Below are positions 1 to 6,932 of a stretch of DNA of 14,167 nt, piece by piece. The notes beneath the pieces were generated by a model. The model was given only the letters and a program-made list of their open reading frames with translations. It was not told the DNA's origin and did no database searches. This DNA is from Firmicutes bacterium UBA5500. Lineage in GTDB: Bacteria; Bacillota; UBA994; UBA5500. Both the position numbers and the translations under genes were made by a program. Each line of letters opens with the position of its first letter. Position 1 is the stretch's first letter. Where the stretch lies: positions 66,587 to 80,753 of the forward strand of contig DIPA01000114.1 of assembly GCA_002427055.1 (NCBI GenBank). Direction: 5' to 3'.

Positions 1-312
1 GGTAATACCCTTGCCAAATTGGCAAATGCCATTACTGATACAGCTGTCACTATGGCTGCCAAGGCACATTTACGCAATGGGAGGCCTGTCTTAATATCTA
101 TATCTACGAATGATGGCCTTGGTCTTAATGCTAAGAATTTGGGTCTACTCTTGGCAGCAAGAAATATCTTTTTTGTGCCTTTCGGTCAGGATAATCCAAA
201 ACAGAAACCAACATCGTTGGTGGCCGACTCCAGCCTGTTGGTAGCCGCGGCTGAACAGGCATTAATAGGCAAACAATTACAGCCGGTGTTGATTCAGCGA
301 TACAGAACTTAG
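1..312 (+). CDS. dpaB: Dipicolinate synthase subunit B (5'-truncated)
   Basis: This is the C-terminal part of the flavoprotein-like subunit of dipicolinate synthase (SpoVFB). With subunit A it oxidises dihydrodipicolinate to dipicolinic acid in the mother cell, for loading into the spore core. The reading frame is open from base 1 (GNTLAKLANAITDT...), so the gene begins upstream of the window. The segment runs through NGRPVLISISTNDGLGLN and FVPFGQDNPKQKPTSLVAD to the terminal QPVLIQRYRT, which matches the remembered family pattern (ANA.TDT.V.MAAKA, STND.LGLN, the GQD.P..KP motif and a QPVL end). The stop codon is TAG. It lies 45 nt upstream of dapG, as the first visible gene of an aspartate/diaminopimelate cluster. 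In B. subtilis asd sits between dpaB and dapG; here there is no room for it. The identification is firm; the missing N-terminus cannot be judged. Confidence 0.93.
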   Translation, partial: GNTLAKLANAITDTAVTMAAKAHLRNGRPVLISISTNDGLGLNAKNLGLLLAARNIFFVPFGQDNPKQKPTSLVADSSLLVAAAEQALIGKQLQPVLIQRYRT

Positions 313-357
313 CGAGAAGCGATATACGAGATGTGGAATGGCGAGGAGGGGTCTAGC

Positions 358-1569
358 ATGCCCATTTTGGTACAGAAATTCGGTGGCTCCTCTGTCAGCA
401 CCTCAGAGAATCGTGAACTAGCTATTAAGCGCGTTTTGCAGGCCAAAGAACAAGGATACGCAGTTGTTGTAGTAGTTTCAGCAATAGGGCGCCAGGGAGC
501 ACCCTATGCCACAGATACACTTATTGATCTAGTTAGGAGCACAGGATCACAACTGGTGGAGCGAGACTTAGATTTAGTGCTGGCATGTGGTGAGATAATT
601 TCGGCGGGGGTTTTTGTGGCAGAGTTAGGTAAGCATTGTAGAGCGGCAATGCTTACCGGTCAGCAGGCGGGCATTATCACAGACAGCGTTCATGGGGATG
701 CTCGGATTGTTAATGTGCACCCTTCTCGCATTAAAGCCTTATTGGCAGAGGGGCAGGTCGCAGTCGTCGCCGGATTTCAGGGAGTTGAGGGTAATGGAGA
801 AATTACGACTTTAGGGCGCGGAGGGAGCGATACGAGTGCGGTAGCATTAGGAATAGCTCTACAGGCCGAGGCAGTTGAGATATACACCGATGTAGCAGGT
901 ATCATGACGGCAGATCCAAGCCTCGTATCGGAGGCAATAGTGTTAGCAGCGGTTGACTATCAGGAGATGTTGCAGATGTCCTATGAGGGCGCCAGAGTGC
1001 TCCACTCAAGGGCTGTAGAGATGGCCATGCATAATAATCTGCGTCTTATAGTACGTTCGCCTGCCGGGCAGCAGCCCGGTACCATGATTACTTCTGCTGC
1101 CAGCTATGAGGCCAGGCGAATACATCCGGTTGTTGGTGTAGCACATAAAGTAGGCTTAGCACAAGTCAGCGTATATTCAGAGGCGAGAGATCCTGGCTTA
1201 GACTGTCGTTTGTTCTCCGGCCTGGCTGAACAGCGTGTTAGTGTGGATCTGATCAATGTTAGCCCCAATAGCAAGGTGTTCACTGTGGGTATTGACTATG
1301 TAGAACGTGTGCATAAGGTGCTAGATCGCTTAGCAGTAGAGTACGACATTCGTACAGGATGTAGCAAGGTATCGGTAGTTGGGGTTGGTATGCGGGGCAT
1401 TCCGGGCGTTATGGCCACACTCTGTCGTGCACTGCATGAGGCAGAAGTAGCTATTCTGCAAACGAGCGATTCTCATATGACAATTTCCTGCCTTATCGAT
1501 CAACAACATTTGCCAAAGGCGGTCAACTGCCTACACAGTCATTTCCGCTTGGCGCAACTTGGAGGATAG
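358..1569 (+). CDS. dapG: Aspartate kinase (DapG-type, monofunctional)
   Basis: Aspartokinase phosphorylates L-aspartate to aspartyl-4-phosphate, the entry step to diaminopimelate, lysine, methionine, threonine and dipicolinate. The protein has 403 residues, close to B. subtilis DapG. The N-terminal amino-acid-kinase domain carries the signature KFGGSSV at residues 7-13, a TTLGRGGSDTSA nucleotide/aspartate-binding loop at 150-161 and EIYTDVAGIMTADP at 174-187. Two C-terminal ACT regulatory domains follow, at about 265-325 (with LINVSPNSKVFTVG) and 336-395 (with GVMATLCRALHEAEVAILQTSDS), so feedback inhibition by a pathway end product is expected; which one cannot be read here. I start at ATG 358, which has GAGGAGGGG 6 nt upstream and gives the usual MPILVQKFGG start. 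An in-frame ATG at 331 would only add nine residues and swallow the ribosome binding site. Placement next to dpaB and dapA suggests the diaminopimelate-sensitive DapG class rather than LysC. Confidence 0.93.
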   Translation: MPILVQKFGGSSVSTSENRELAIKRVLQAKEQGYAVVVVVSAIGRQGAPYATDTLIDLVRSTGSQLVERDLDLVLACGEIISAGVFVAELGKHCRAAMLTGQQAGIITDSVHGDARIVNVHPSRIKALLAEGQVAVVAGFQGVEGNGEITTLGRGGSDTSAVALGIALQAEAVEIYTDVAGIMTADPSLVSEAIVLAAVDYQEMLQMSYEGARVLHSRAVEMAMHNNLRLIVRSPAGQQPGTMITSAASYEARRIHPVVGVAHKVGLAQVSVYSEARDPGLDCRLFSGLAEQRVSVDLINVSPNSKVFTVGIDYVERVHKVLDRLAVEYDIRTGCSKVSVVGVGMRGIPGVMATLCRALHEAEVAILQTSDSHMTISCLIDQQHLPKAVNCLHSHFRLAQLGG

Positions 1570-1612
1570 AAAAATGCGACCTGGCACAAGAAGGAGAGAA
1601 CGGAGGTTGGAA

Positions 1613-2503
1613 ATGTATAGACACTATTTTGGCGAAATCCTAACTGCCATGGTAACTCCTTTTACTGTTGACGGCCGAATCGACTGGTTGGCGCTTGGCG
1701 CATTGGTGGAACATCTCTTGCAGAATGCCACGGACACTCTGGTTGTAACCGGTTCAACGGGAGAGGCGGCTACGCTCTCAATCGAGGAAAAACTGCAGAT
1801 TTATGCCTATGTGCTAGAGACGGTTGGCAACAGAGCTAAGGTAATTGCTGGTACAGGTACTAACGATACTAAAGAGACTATCGAATTGACCAAGCGTGCA
1901 GCGGACATTGGTATACATGGCAGCATGCTGGTAGCTCCTTATTACAACAAGCCCCCTCAGAATGCGCTTTACGCCCATTTCAAAGCCGTTGCTGAAGCAT
2001 GTGACTTGCCTATATTGATCTATAACGTACCTGGGCGTACAGCCTGTAACATACTCCCGTCGACAATTCTCCGGTTGGCTAAGATTGAGAACATATTCGG
2101 TGTCAAAGAAGCGAGCGGTAACCTGGATCAAGTGAGTGAAGTTGCGGCGTTGGCCCCTGCCGATTTTATTATCTACAGTGGTGATGATAGTCTCACTCTC
2201 CCTATTCTCGCTGTTGGTGGCCACGGTGTAGTAAGTGTGGCTTCTCATTTAGTGGGACCCCAGCTGAAACAAATGGTGCAAGCTTACAAACGAGGTGATG
2301 TGTTCAGGGCAAGACAGTTGCATATGCAAGTCTTCCCTATCTGCAAGGCCATGTTTGTGACGAGCAACCCTGTGCCATTGAAGGCTGCTTTGAACATGAT
2401 TGGTGTTCGTGTTGGTAACCCGCGTCTACCACTATTGGCTTGCTCAGGACAAGAGGAAGAGGCAGTACGGCAAGCCTTGCTCGACTTTGGGCTCTTGCCA
2501 TAA
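1613..2503 (+). CDS. dapA: 4-hydroxy-tetrahydrodipicolinate synthase
   Basis: DapA condenses pyruvate with aspartate semialdehyde to 4-hydroxy-tetrahydrodipicolinate, the branch-point compound for diaminopimelate/lysine and, through dipicolinate synthase, for spore dipicolinic acid. The 296-residue TIM-barrel protein has the expected active site: Schiff-base lysine K165 in GVKEASGN, Y137 in IYNVPGRT, Y111 in APYYNKPPQ and the loop TGSTGEA at 46-52. The loop residue usually given as Thr (T44 in E. coli) is Ser48 here, a substitution the family signature allows. ATG 1613 is chosen because GGAGG at 1602-1606 lies 6 nt upstream and the product then begins like known DapA (MYRHYFGEILTAMVTPF). An in-frame ATG at 1574 also has GGAGG upstream, but would add a very basic 13-residue tail. 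The gene follows dapG by 43 nt and ends just before a strong terminator, so it closes this operon. Confidence 0.94.
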   Translation: MYRHYFGEILTAMVTPFTVDGRIDWLALGALVEHLLQNATDTLVVTGSTGEAATLSIEEKLQIYAYVLETVGNRAKVIAGTGTNDTKETIELTKRAADIGIHGSMLVAPYYNKPPQNALYAHFKAVAEACDLPILIYNVPGRTACNILPSTILRLAKIENIFGVKEASGNLDQVSEVAALAPADFIIYSGDDSLTLPILAVGGHGVVSVASHLVGPQLKQMVQAYKRGDVFRARQLHMQVFPICKAMFVTSNPVPLKAALNMIGVRVGNPRLPLLACSGQEEEAVRQALLDFGLLP

Positions 2504-2505
2504 GC

Positions 2506-2540
2506 AAAAAAGCCAAGGGCACTATTGCCCTGGCTTTTTT
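2506..2540 (+). terminator. Rho-independent terminator after dapA
   Basis: The stem pairs GCCAAGGGC (2512-2520) with GCCCTGGC (2527-2534), with one bulged A and a 6-nt loop, and is followed by six T residues. Six A residues precede the left arm, so the A and T runs could extend the stem and the structure might also work on the opposite strand. It begins 3 nt after the dapA stop and separates the dpaB-dapG-dapA group from tepA. Confidence 0.9.
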
Positions 2541-2557
2541 ATGGTAACAGTTCGATG

Positions 2558-2587
2558 TTCATAGCTTAGCGGCTAAATGCTTATACT
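2558..2587 (+). promoter_or_regulatory. Weak candidate promoter for tepA-ylzJ
   Basis: TATACT at 2582-2587 resembles a sigma-A -10 box, and TTCATA at 2558-2563 is a poor -35 match at 18-bp spacing. The position fits: it follows the dapA terminator and lies 60 nt upstream of the tepA start. A sporulation sigma factor could be used instead; nothing visible decides this. Confidence 0.3.
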
Positions 2588-2647
2588 AGAGAAAACCAGC
2601 ACATGAAGCTGCTGACTACTGCAGGGTACTGCAGAGGAGTGTGAGGC

Positions 2648-3382
2648 ATGCAACAAGACTATCATGGTATGGCAGGCGATTATAAAAATGATCGCCTGCT
2701 TTCTCAGGAACAGGAGCAAGAACAAGAAAACCCTCTGGCGAATTTGGAGGAGACTGGACAGCTAAAATTACCCACTAACCCTGAAAGCGATATTCACTGT
2801 ATGACTATTATTGGGCAAATAGAAGGGCATATGGTGTTACCGCCACAGAATAAGACGACGAAATATGAGCACATTCTGCCGCAGTTAGTGGCTGTGGAGC
2901 AAAACCGTAAAATAGAAGGGCTTCTGCTGATTTTGAATACTGTTGGTGGGGATGTGGAAGCAGGTTTGGCCATTGCGGAAATGATAGCCAGCATGAGCAA
3001 ACCTACAGTATCCTTAGTATTAGGTGGTGGCCATTCTATAGGAGGCCCGATTGCTGTAGCTTGCGACTATAGTTTCATCGCTGAGACGGCTACTATGACT
3101 ATTCACCCTATCAGGCTAACTGGTATGGTAATTGGCGTGCCTCAAACCTACGAGTATCTTGAGAAGATGCAAGATAGAGTTGTGCGCTTTGTGGTAAATC
3201 ATTCGCGCATCAGTGTAGAGCACTTTCGTGAATTGATGTTTCGCACCGGTGAACTAGCGCGTGACATAGGTACTATTTTGTCGGGGCGCGAAGCGGTTAA
3301 TGTGGGGCTGATCGATGAGGTTGGGGGTATCGGAGCAGCGCTCAATAAGTTGCGTGATTTAGCTAGCCAAAGGAGACAGTAA
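2648..3382 (+). CDS. tepA: TepA/YmfB-like ClpP-family serine protease
   Basis: This is a 244-residue member of the ClpP/crotonase fold family known as translocation-enhancing protein TepA (YmfB) in B. subtilis. It is thought to be a cytosolic peptidase, linked there to protein export and to spore outgrowth (from memory). After a disordered, glutamine/glutamate-rich N-terminus (EQEQEQE at 21-27) the fold begins near residue 50. [19 protein letters not shown] (95-113) is the ClpP-like oxyanion region. The nucleophile is probably S130 in [16 protein letters not shown], and the base H153 in [11 protein letters not shown]. The third triad residue may be D206 in LARDIG, although the alignment to ClpP is offset by about one residue. 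The end, [13 protein letters not shown], is typical of ClpP-like proteins. ATG 2648 has AGAGGAG 8 nt upstream. The ylzJ-like gene follows after 2 nt. In B. subtilis an RNase J gene lies just upstream of tepA; here only 144 nt separate it from dapA. Confidence 0.88.
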   Translation: MQQDYHGMAGDYKNDRLLSQEQEQEQENPLANLEETGQLKLPTNPESDIHCMTIIGQIEGHMVLPPQNKTTKYEHILPQLVAVEQNRKIEGLLLILNTVGGDVEAGLAIAEMIASMSKPTVSLVLGGGHSIGGPIAVACDYSFIAETATMTIHPIRLTGMVIGVPQTYEYLEKMQDRVVRFVVNHSRISVEHFRELMFRTGELARDIGTILSGREAVNVGLIDEVGGIGAALNKLRDLASQRRQ

Positions 3383-3384
3383 CA

Positions 3385-3615
3385 GTGTTGCATACAATTG
3401 TACCTCCCGAAGTTGTCTGGCAAAATAGCGATAAGATAGTTTCGCCGCAAGAGCTAATCTATCTCGGGCAGAAGGTTTTAGCCATACCCCTAGAGCAACC
3501 CGGTGAGTTCCAGCTAGTACAGCTGCTAAGCAGTAATCCTGCGTTATTTCTAGACAGCAATTTTCAGCCGGGCAGAGTGATTCGCTATCCCGCACGCCCA
3601 AAAAACACATTGTGA
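3385..3615 (+). CDS. ylzJ: YlzJ-like small protein of unknown function
   Basis: This 76-residue protein begins MLHTIVPPEVVWQ and ends RVIRYPARPKNTL. It matches the size, position (directly after tepA) and opening pattern of the YlzJ family, whose role is unknown. There is no signal peptide, membrane segment or catalytic motif; the residues are mixed hydrophobic and charged, as in a small soluble cytosolic protein. The start is GTG 3385, with AAAGGAG at 3369-3375, 9 nt upstream; TTG 3388 is a possible alternative. The 2-nt gap after tepA indicates co-transcription and likely translational coupling. The family assignment rests on remembered similarity and on gene order. Confidence 0.75.
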   Translation: MLHTIVPPEVVWQNSDKIVSPQELIYLGQKVLAIPLEQPGEFQLVQLLSSNPALFLDSNFQPGRVIRYPARPKNTL

Positions 3616-3622
3616 TCTTAGA

Positions 3623-3657
3623 GCCCTTGCGCTAGCGTTACCGCAGGGGCGAAGTTT
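3623..3657 (+). terminator. Possible terminator after ylzJ
   Basis: GCCCTTGCG (3623-3631) pairs with CGCAGGGGC (3642-3650) over 9 bp with one G-T pair and a 10-nt loop. The following stretch (GAAGTTTTG) is only weakly T-rich, so termination may be partial. An alternative small hairpin pairs GGGC (3647-3650) with GCCC (3659-3662). A new promoter follows about 60 nt downstream. Confidence 0.5.
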
Positions 3658-3710
3658 TGCCCTCTTTAGACTAAGTAGCTAGCTTTCGACAAGCTAGGCT
3701 AAGCTTGATG

Positions 3711-3719
3711 TGTTATAAT
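3711..3719 (+). promoter_or_regulatory. Extended -10 promoter for uppP-ftsK-rodZ
   Basis: TGTTATAAT at 3711-3719 is a perfect extended -10 element (TGn followed by TATAAT). There is no good -35 at normal spacing; TCGACA (3686-3691) is a fair hexamer but 22 bp away. The predicted transcript would start near 3726, leaving a leader of about 60 nt before the GTG start of uppP. This also argues against starting uppP at the ATG at 3705. The region just upstream is an imperfect palindrome (3676-3701) that could bind a regulator. Confidence 0.65.
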
Positions 3720-3788
3720 CGGCATGTTAGGGGATATGTTCTTGGCAGTATCTTTATAGGGATTACTGTGTTATGGGGAGGGGAAAGC

Positions 3789-4616
3789 GTGCGGATTTGG
3801 GAAGTTATCGTTTTAGGTTTACTACAAGGTTTCACAGAGTTTCTTCCAGTCTCAAGCTCCGGTCATCTGGTTATTGCTCAAGATTTACTAAACATTAGTA
3901 ATCCGGGGGTAGTTCTGGAAATAGTGTTGCATCTAGGAACCCTATTCTCTGTCATTATTGTTTTCTGGACAGACATAATTGGGCTTCTAAAAGGTTTCGT
4001 CTCGCTCTTGCTTAGCCCGACAGGCCGCCGCTCCATGTCTAGAGAGTTGGTTACATATCGAAAACTGGTTATTCTTCTGCTGGTAGGCATAATCCCCACA
4101 GCCATGTTTGGTTTGCTCTTGGAACCTGTTTTTGAGAGTTTATTTAGTTCAGTAATAGCTGTAGGTTTTGCCTTGCTATTGACAGGAATAGTTTTATTCA
4201 TCATTTCCCGTTTACGCCCGGGACAGCGCGATCTAAGTCGTGCGACATTTACCGATGCACTTGTCATAGGCCTTGCTCAAGGATGCGCTATCGTGCCAGG
4301 TCTGTCCCGTTCAGGCATGACTATCAGTTCTGCTTTGGCCCGTGGTTTGACTCGCGATGCAGCAACTAGGTTTTCCTTTCTTATTTCAATTCCGACTATC
4401 GCTGGGGCAGCCGTACTAAAAATTGGTGATATCATTCACGTTAGCTCAGGAGAAGAGGGGAGTCTGCTCTTGCTTGGGTTTATTATGGCTGCTCTCTCTG
4501 GAGTATTAGCAATTAGGTTATTGGTCAGGTTGCTAAAAGAAGGTAAACTACAAGTCTTTGCCTATTACGTTTGGGCGTTAGGCATATTTACTATCTGGCG
4601 CGCTTGGCGGGTGTAG
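3789..4616 (+). CDS. uppP: Undecaprenyl-diphosphatase (UppP/BacA)
   Basis: This integral membrane enzyme removes one phosphate from undecaprenyl diphosphate, regenerating the lipid carrier for peptidoglycan and other wall polymers; overproduction gives bacitracin resistance in known systems. The 275-residue protein has the family motifs: QGFTEFLPVSSSGH at residues 13-26, with the metal/diphosphate-binding E17 and H26, and PGLSRSGMT at 170-178 with catalytic R174. About eight hydrophobic segments are visible (for example 44-60, 91-112, 121-140, 224-246 and 255-271). I start at GTG 3789 because TGGGGAGGGG lies 5 nt upstream and the product then begins MRIWEVIVLGLLQG, as usual for the family; the longer frame from 3705 overlaps the promoter. 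ftsK begins 3 nt after the stop, so the two are co-transcribed. uppP is not found at this position in B. subtilis. Confidence 0.93.
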   Translation: MRIWEVIVLGLLQGFTEFLPVSSSGHLVIAQDLLNISNPGVVLEIVLHLGTLFSVIIVFWTDIIGLLKGFVSLLLSPTGRRSMSRELVTYRKLVILLLVGIIPTAMFGLLLEPVFESLFSSVIAVGFALLLTGIVLFIISRLRPGQRDLSRATFTDALVIGLAQGCAIVPGLSRSGMTISSALARGLTRDAATRFSFLISIPTIAGAAVLKIGDIIHVSSGEEGSLLLLGFIMAALSGVLAIRLLVRLLKEGKLQVFAYYVWALGIFTIWRAWRV

Positions 4617-4619
4617 GCT

Positions 4620-6869
4620 ATGGCTAAGAGTAGAAAACGTACGCGGAAGCGCAAAAAGGATAGCTATTCTCCACTGCTACTAGAAGTTCTTGCTGTTGGT
4701 CTGTTAGCCCTTGCAGCTTTGCTAGCTTTCAGCCTATGGCGTGATGCAATGGGCATGGGCTTATTTGGGTTAGCTTTGCGCCGTGTTTTTCTGTCAGCAT
4801 TAGGTACAGAAGGCAGTAGCTTGTTTGTGTTGGTTATCGCCTTATTAGGGGTGCGGTTGCTATTTAAGGGAAATGCACCATTAAGTAACAAATGGGAACT
4901 CCCTTGTGGTATACTGTTGTTTTTAATTGTTTTGACCGGACTACAGCTTAGAGTAGGTTTATTACCTATTCAAGCTTGGTCCAATGGTACTGCAGGCGGC
5001 TGGATAGGTAATGCCTTGGTTTGGACACTTGCATCAGTTTTTGGACCTGTTGGTGCTTGGGTAGTACTATGCGGCTTAGCTATAGGAAGCTTGATTGGGT
5101 TAACAAAGGTATCTTTAGCAGATGCTCTCAAGCGCATGTGGGGTGGAGTGATGCGATTTGCTAGTCAACAGCATGCGGAAAAAGACCAGATAGGTACACA
5201 TAAAGGACTTAAGACAGGTAGCCAGGAAGCCAAGCATGATTTCTCACCGGAACTCACTATACGCGATTTTCGGGAGGAGGATCCCATGCCGGCTACGACT
5301 GTAACTAGTCAGGAACCGCTTGATCCACCTGCTGCTTACCCTGAGCAGACTAGTAATCTGCAAGACTGGCAGGTAGAACAACTTCCTATTCCTGAGGCGG
5401 TACCAGAAAGTTCAGTGACTGAGGTTGCAGAATATCAGCTGCCACCGTTCAGGCTGCTCAATCGTCCCCTTAGGCCGCGTAGCCCTAATCAGAACCGCGA
5501 TATCTATGAGAATAGTCAAGTACTAGAGAAAACTCTTGAGAATTTCGGTATTAAGGCTAGAGTAGTACATGCTACTAAAGGTCCTGCGGTGACTCGTTAT
5601 GAAATTCAGCCTGCGCCTGGTACCAAGGTCAGCCGTGTTACTAGTTTGGCTGATGATCTTGCCCTTAATCTAGCCTGCTCCGAGGTACGTATTGAGGCCC
5701 CAATCCCTGGCAAGGCTGCTATCGGCATAGAAGTACCTAACGAAACAGTGGCTACAGTTGTCTTAAGAGACGTTCTGGATAGCGCTGCATTTAAGGATGC
5801 GACTTCTGTATTGACCGTTGCTTTAGGCAAAGATATAACTGGTGAAGTTATTATTGCTGACCTATCGGATATGCCCCATCTTCTGATTGCTGGCGCAACA
5901 GGTTCAGGTAAAAGCGTATGCATCAATAGTATGATTGCCAGTATTTTGTTCAAAGCGAAGCCTGATGAGGTTAGATTCCTAATGGTTGATCCCAAGGTAG
6001 TTGAACTTGCTTGTTACAACGGGATACCCCATCTTCTAGCTCCGGTAGTAAATCAACCTAAGAAAGCGGCGGCTGCCCTCAAATGGGCTACCGGAGAAAT
6101 GGAAAAACGCTACGGTATTTTTGCCAAAGCTGGTGTGCGTGATATTACACGTTACAATGAATGGGCTGTGAGTGCAGGGAAAGAGAAATTACCTTTTGTA
6201 GTAATTATCATCGATGAATTAGCCGACTTAATGATGGTGGCCAGAGCAGATGTTGAAGATGCCATCTGCCGCTTGGCTCAAATGGCTAGAGCTGCAGGCA
6301 TGCATTTGGTCATTGGCACCCAACGCCCTTCAACTGACGTAATTACTGGCCTAATTAAGGCAAACATTCCTTCACGTATTTCTTTTGCCGTTTCTTCTGC
6401 TGTTGATTCACGTGTTATTTTGGATATGGGTGGTGCGGAAAAACTGCTCGGCAAAGGAGATATGTTGTTCGCACCGGTTGGACTTGGCAAACCGTTACGT
6501 GTACAAGGAGCTTTTGTTTCTAACAGAGAAATAGAGAGTTTGGTTGACTTCGTGGGCAGTCAGATGGAAACTCAGTACGTCGATGCTCTTTGCCGCCTAG
6601 AAGAAGTCGTGCATAGTACTCAGAATGAAGAACGTGATGAGCTTTTCGCAGAGGCTACGCGGGTGGTAGTAGAGGCTGGACAAGCCTCAGTCTCTCTTTT
6701 GCAGCGTCGCCTAAGAGTTGGGTACACGCGAGCCGCTCGCTTGGTAGACCAATTAGAGGAGGCGGGTATCGTCGGCCCTTATGAAGGAAGCAAGCCACGC
6801 TTAGTATTCAAGAATAGAGAGATTGTCAAGAACTTGTTGGAAGCAAGCAAAAAGCAACAATCAATGTAG
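4620..6869 (+). CDS. ftsK: DNA translocase FtsK/SpoIIIE
   Basis: This membrane-anchored hexameric ATPase pumps double-stranded DNA through the division or sporulation septum. Because the organism makes spores, it may serve as SpoIIIE, moving the chromosome into the forespore. The 749 residues divide into a basic start (KSRKRTRKRKK), an N-terminal membrane region of four or five helices (about 19-162), a Pro/Gln/Glu-rich linker (about 185-290), the alpha-beta motor (about 295-650) and a C-terminal gamma winged helix (about 672-735, with VSLLQRRLRVGYTRAARLVDQLEEAGIVGP) that reads DNA orientation sequences. Walker A is GATGSGKS (425-432) and Walker B is VVIIIDE (527-533); GTQRPSTDVITGLIKANIPSRI (566-587) is characteristic. 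ATG 4620 has only a weak ribosome binding site, so translation is probably coupled to uppP. The length and linker fit SpoIIIE/FtsK; the membrane region makes a soluble SftA-like paralogue unlikely. Confidence 0.95.
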   Translation: MAKSRKRTRKRKKDSYSPLLLEVLAVGLLALAALLAFSLWRDAMGMGLFGLALRRVFLSALGTEGSSLFVLVIALLGVRLLFKGNAPLSNKWELPCGILLFLIVLTGLQLRVGLLPIQAWSNGTAGGWIGNALVWTLASVFGPVGAWVVLCGLAIGSLIGLTKVSLADALKRMWGGVMRFASQQHAEKDQIGTHKGLKTGSQEAKHDFSPELTIRDFREEDPMPATTVTSQEPLDPPAAYPEQTSNLQDWQVEQLPIPEAVPESSVTEVAEYQLPPFRLLNRPLRPRSPNQNRDIYENSQVLEKTLENFGIKARVVHATKGPAVTRYEIQPAPGTKVSRVTSLADDLALNLACSEVRIEAPIPGKAAIGIEVPNETVATVVLRDVLDSAAFKDATSVLTVALGKDITGEVIIADLSDMPHLLIAGATGSGKSVCINSMIASILFKAKPDEVRFLMVDPKVVELACYNGIPHLLAPVVNQPKKAAAALKWATGEMEKRYGIFAKAGVRDITRYNEWAVSAGKEKLPFVVIIIDELADLMMVARADVEDAICRLAQMARAAGMHLVIGTQRPSTDVITGLIKANIPSRISFAVSSAVDSRVILDMGGAEKLLGKGDMLFAPVGLGKPLRVQGAFVSNREIESLVDFVGSQMETQYVDALCRLEEVVHSTQNEERDELFAEATRVVVEAGQASVSLLQRRLRVGYTRAARLVDQLEEAGIVGPYEGSKPRLVFKNREIVKNLLEASKKQQSM

Positions 6870-6932
6870 GAAGTTAGTAGATCTTTGTCGAAGACTAGTA
6901 AATGAACTATTATCATGCCAGGAGGTGTCGTG

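Noticed and set aside
331..357. N-terminal extension of dapG from ATG 331
   Set aside because: It would overlap the good ribosome binding site (343-351) of ATG 358 and add residues not seen in aspartokinases, which normally begin just before KFGGSS.
1083..1569. Internal start making a separate aspartokinase beta subunit
   Set aside because: Some aspartokinases have one, but no ribosome binding site precedes the candidate ATG near 1083.
1574..1612. Upstream ATG for dapA adding a very basic 13-residue tail
   Set aside because: It does have GGAGG at 1561-1565, but ATG 1613 has its own GGAGG and gives the normal DapA start; the tail matches no known targeting signal for this enzyme.
3359..3610. 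Antisense open frame opposite ylzJ
   Set aside because: The sense-strand ylzJ-like gene has a ribosome binding site, tight coupling to tepA and family similarity; the antisense product has none of these.
3705..3788. Longer uppP frame from ATG 3705
   Set aside because: The ATG lies upstream of the -10 element (3711-3719) of the likely promoter, and GTG 3789 has a strong ribosome binding site and a family-like start.
6870..6932. Possible hairpin between ftsK and rodZ
   Set aside because: Pairing around 6872-6903 is broken and no T run follows; ftsK and rodZ are more likely co-transcribed.
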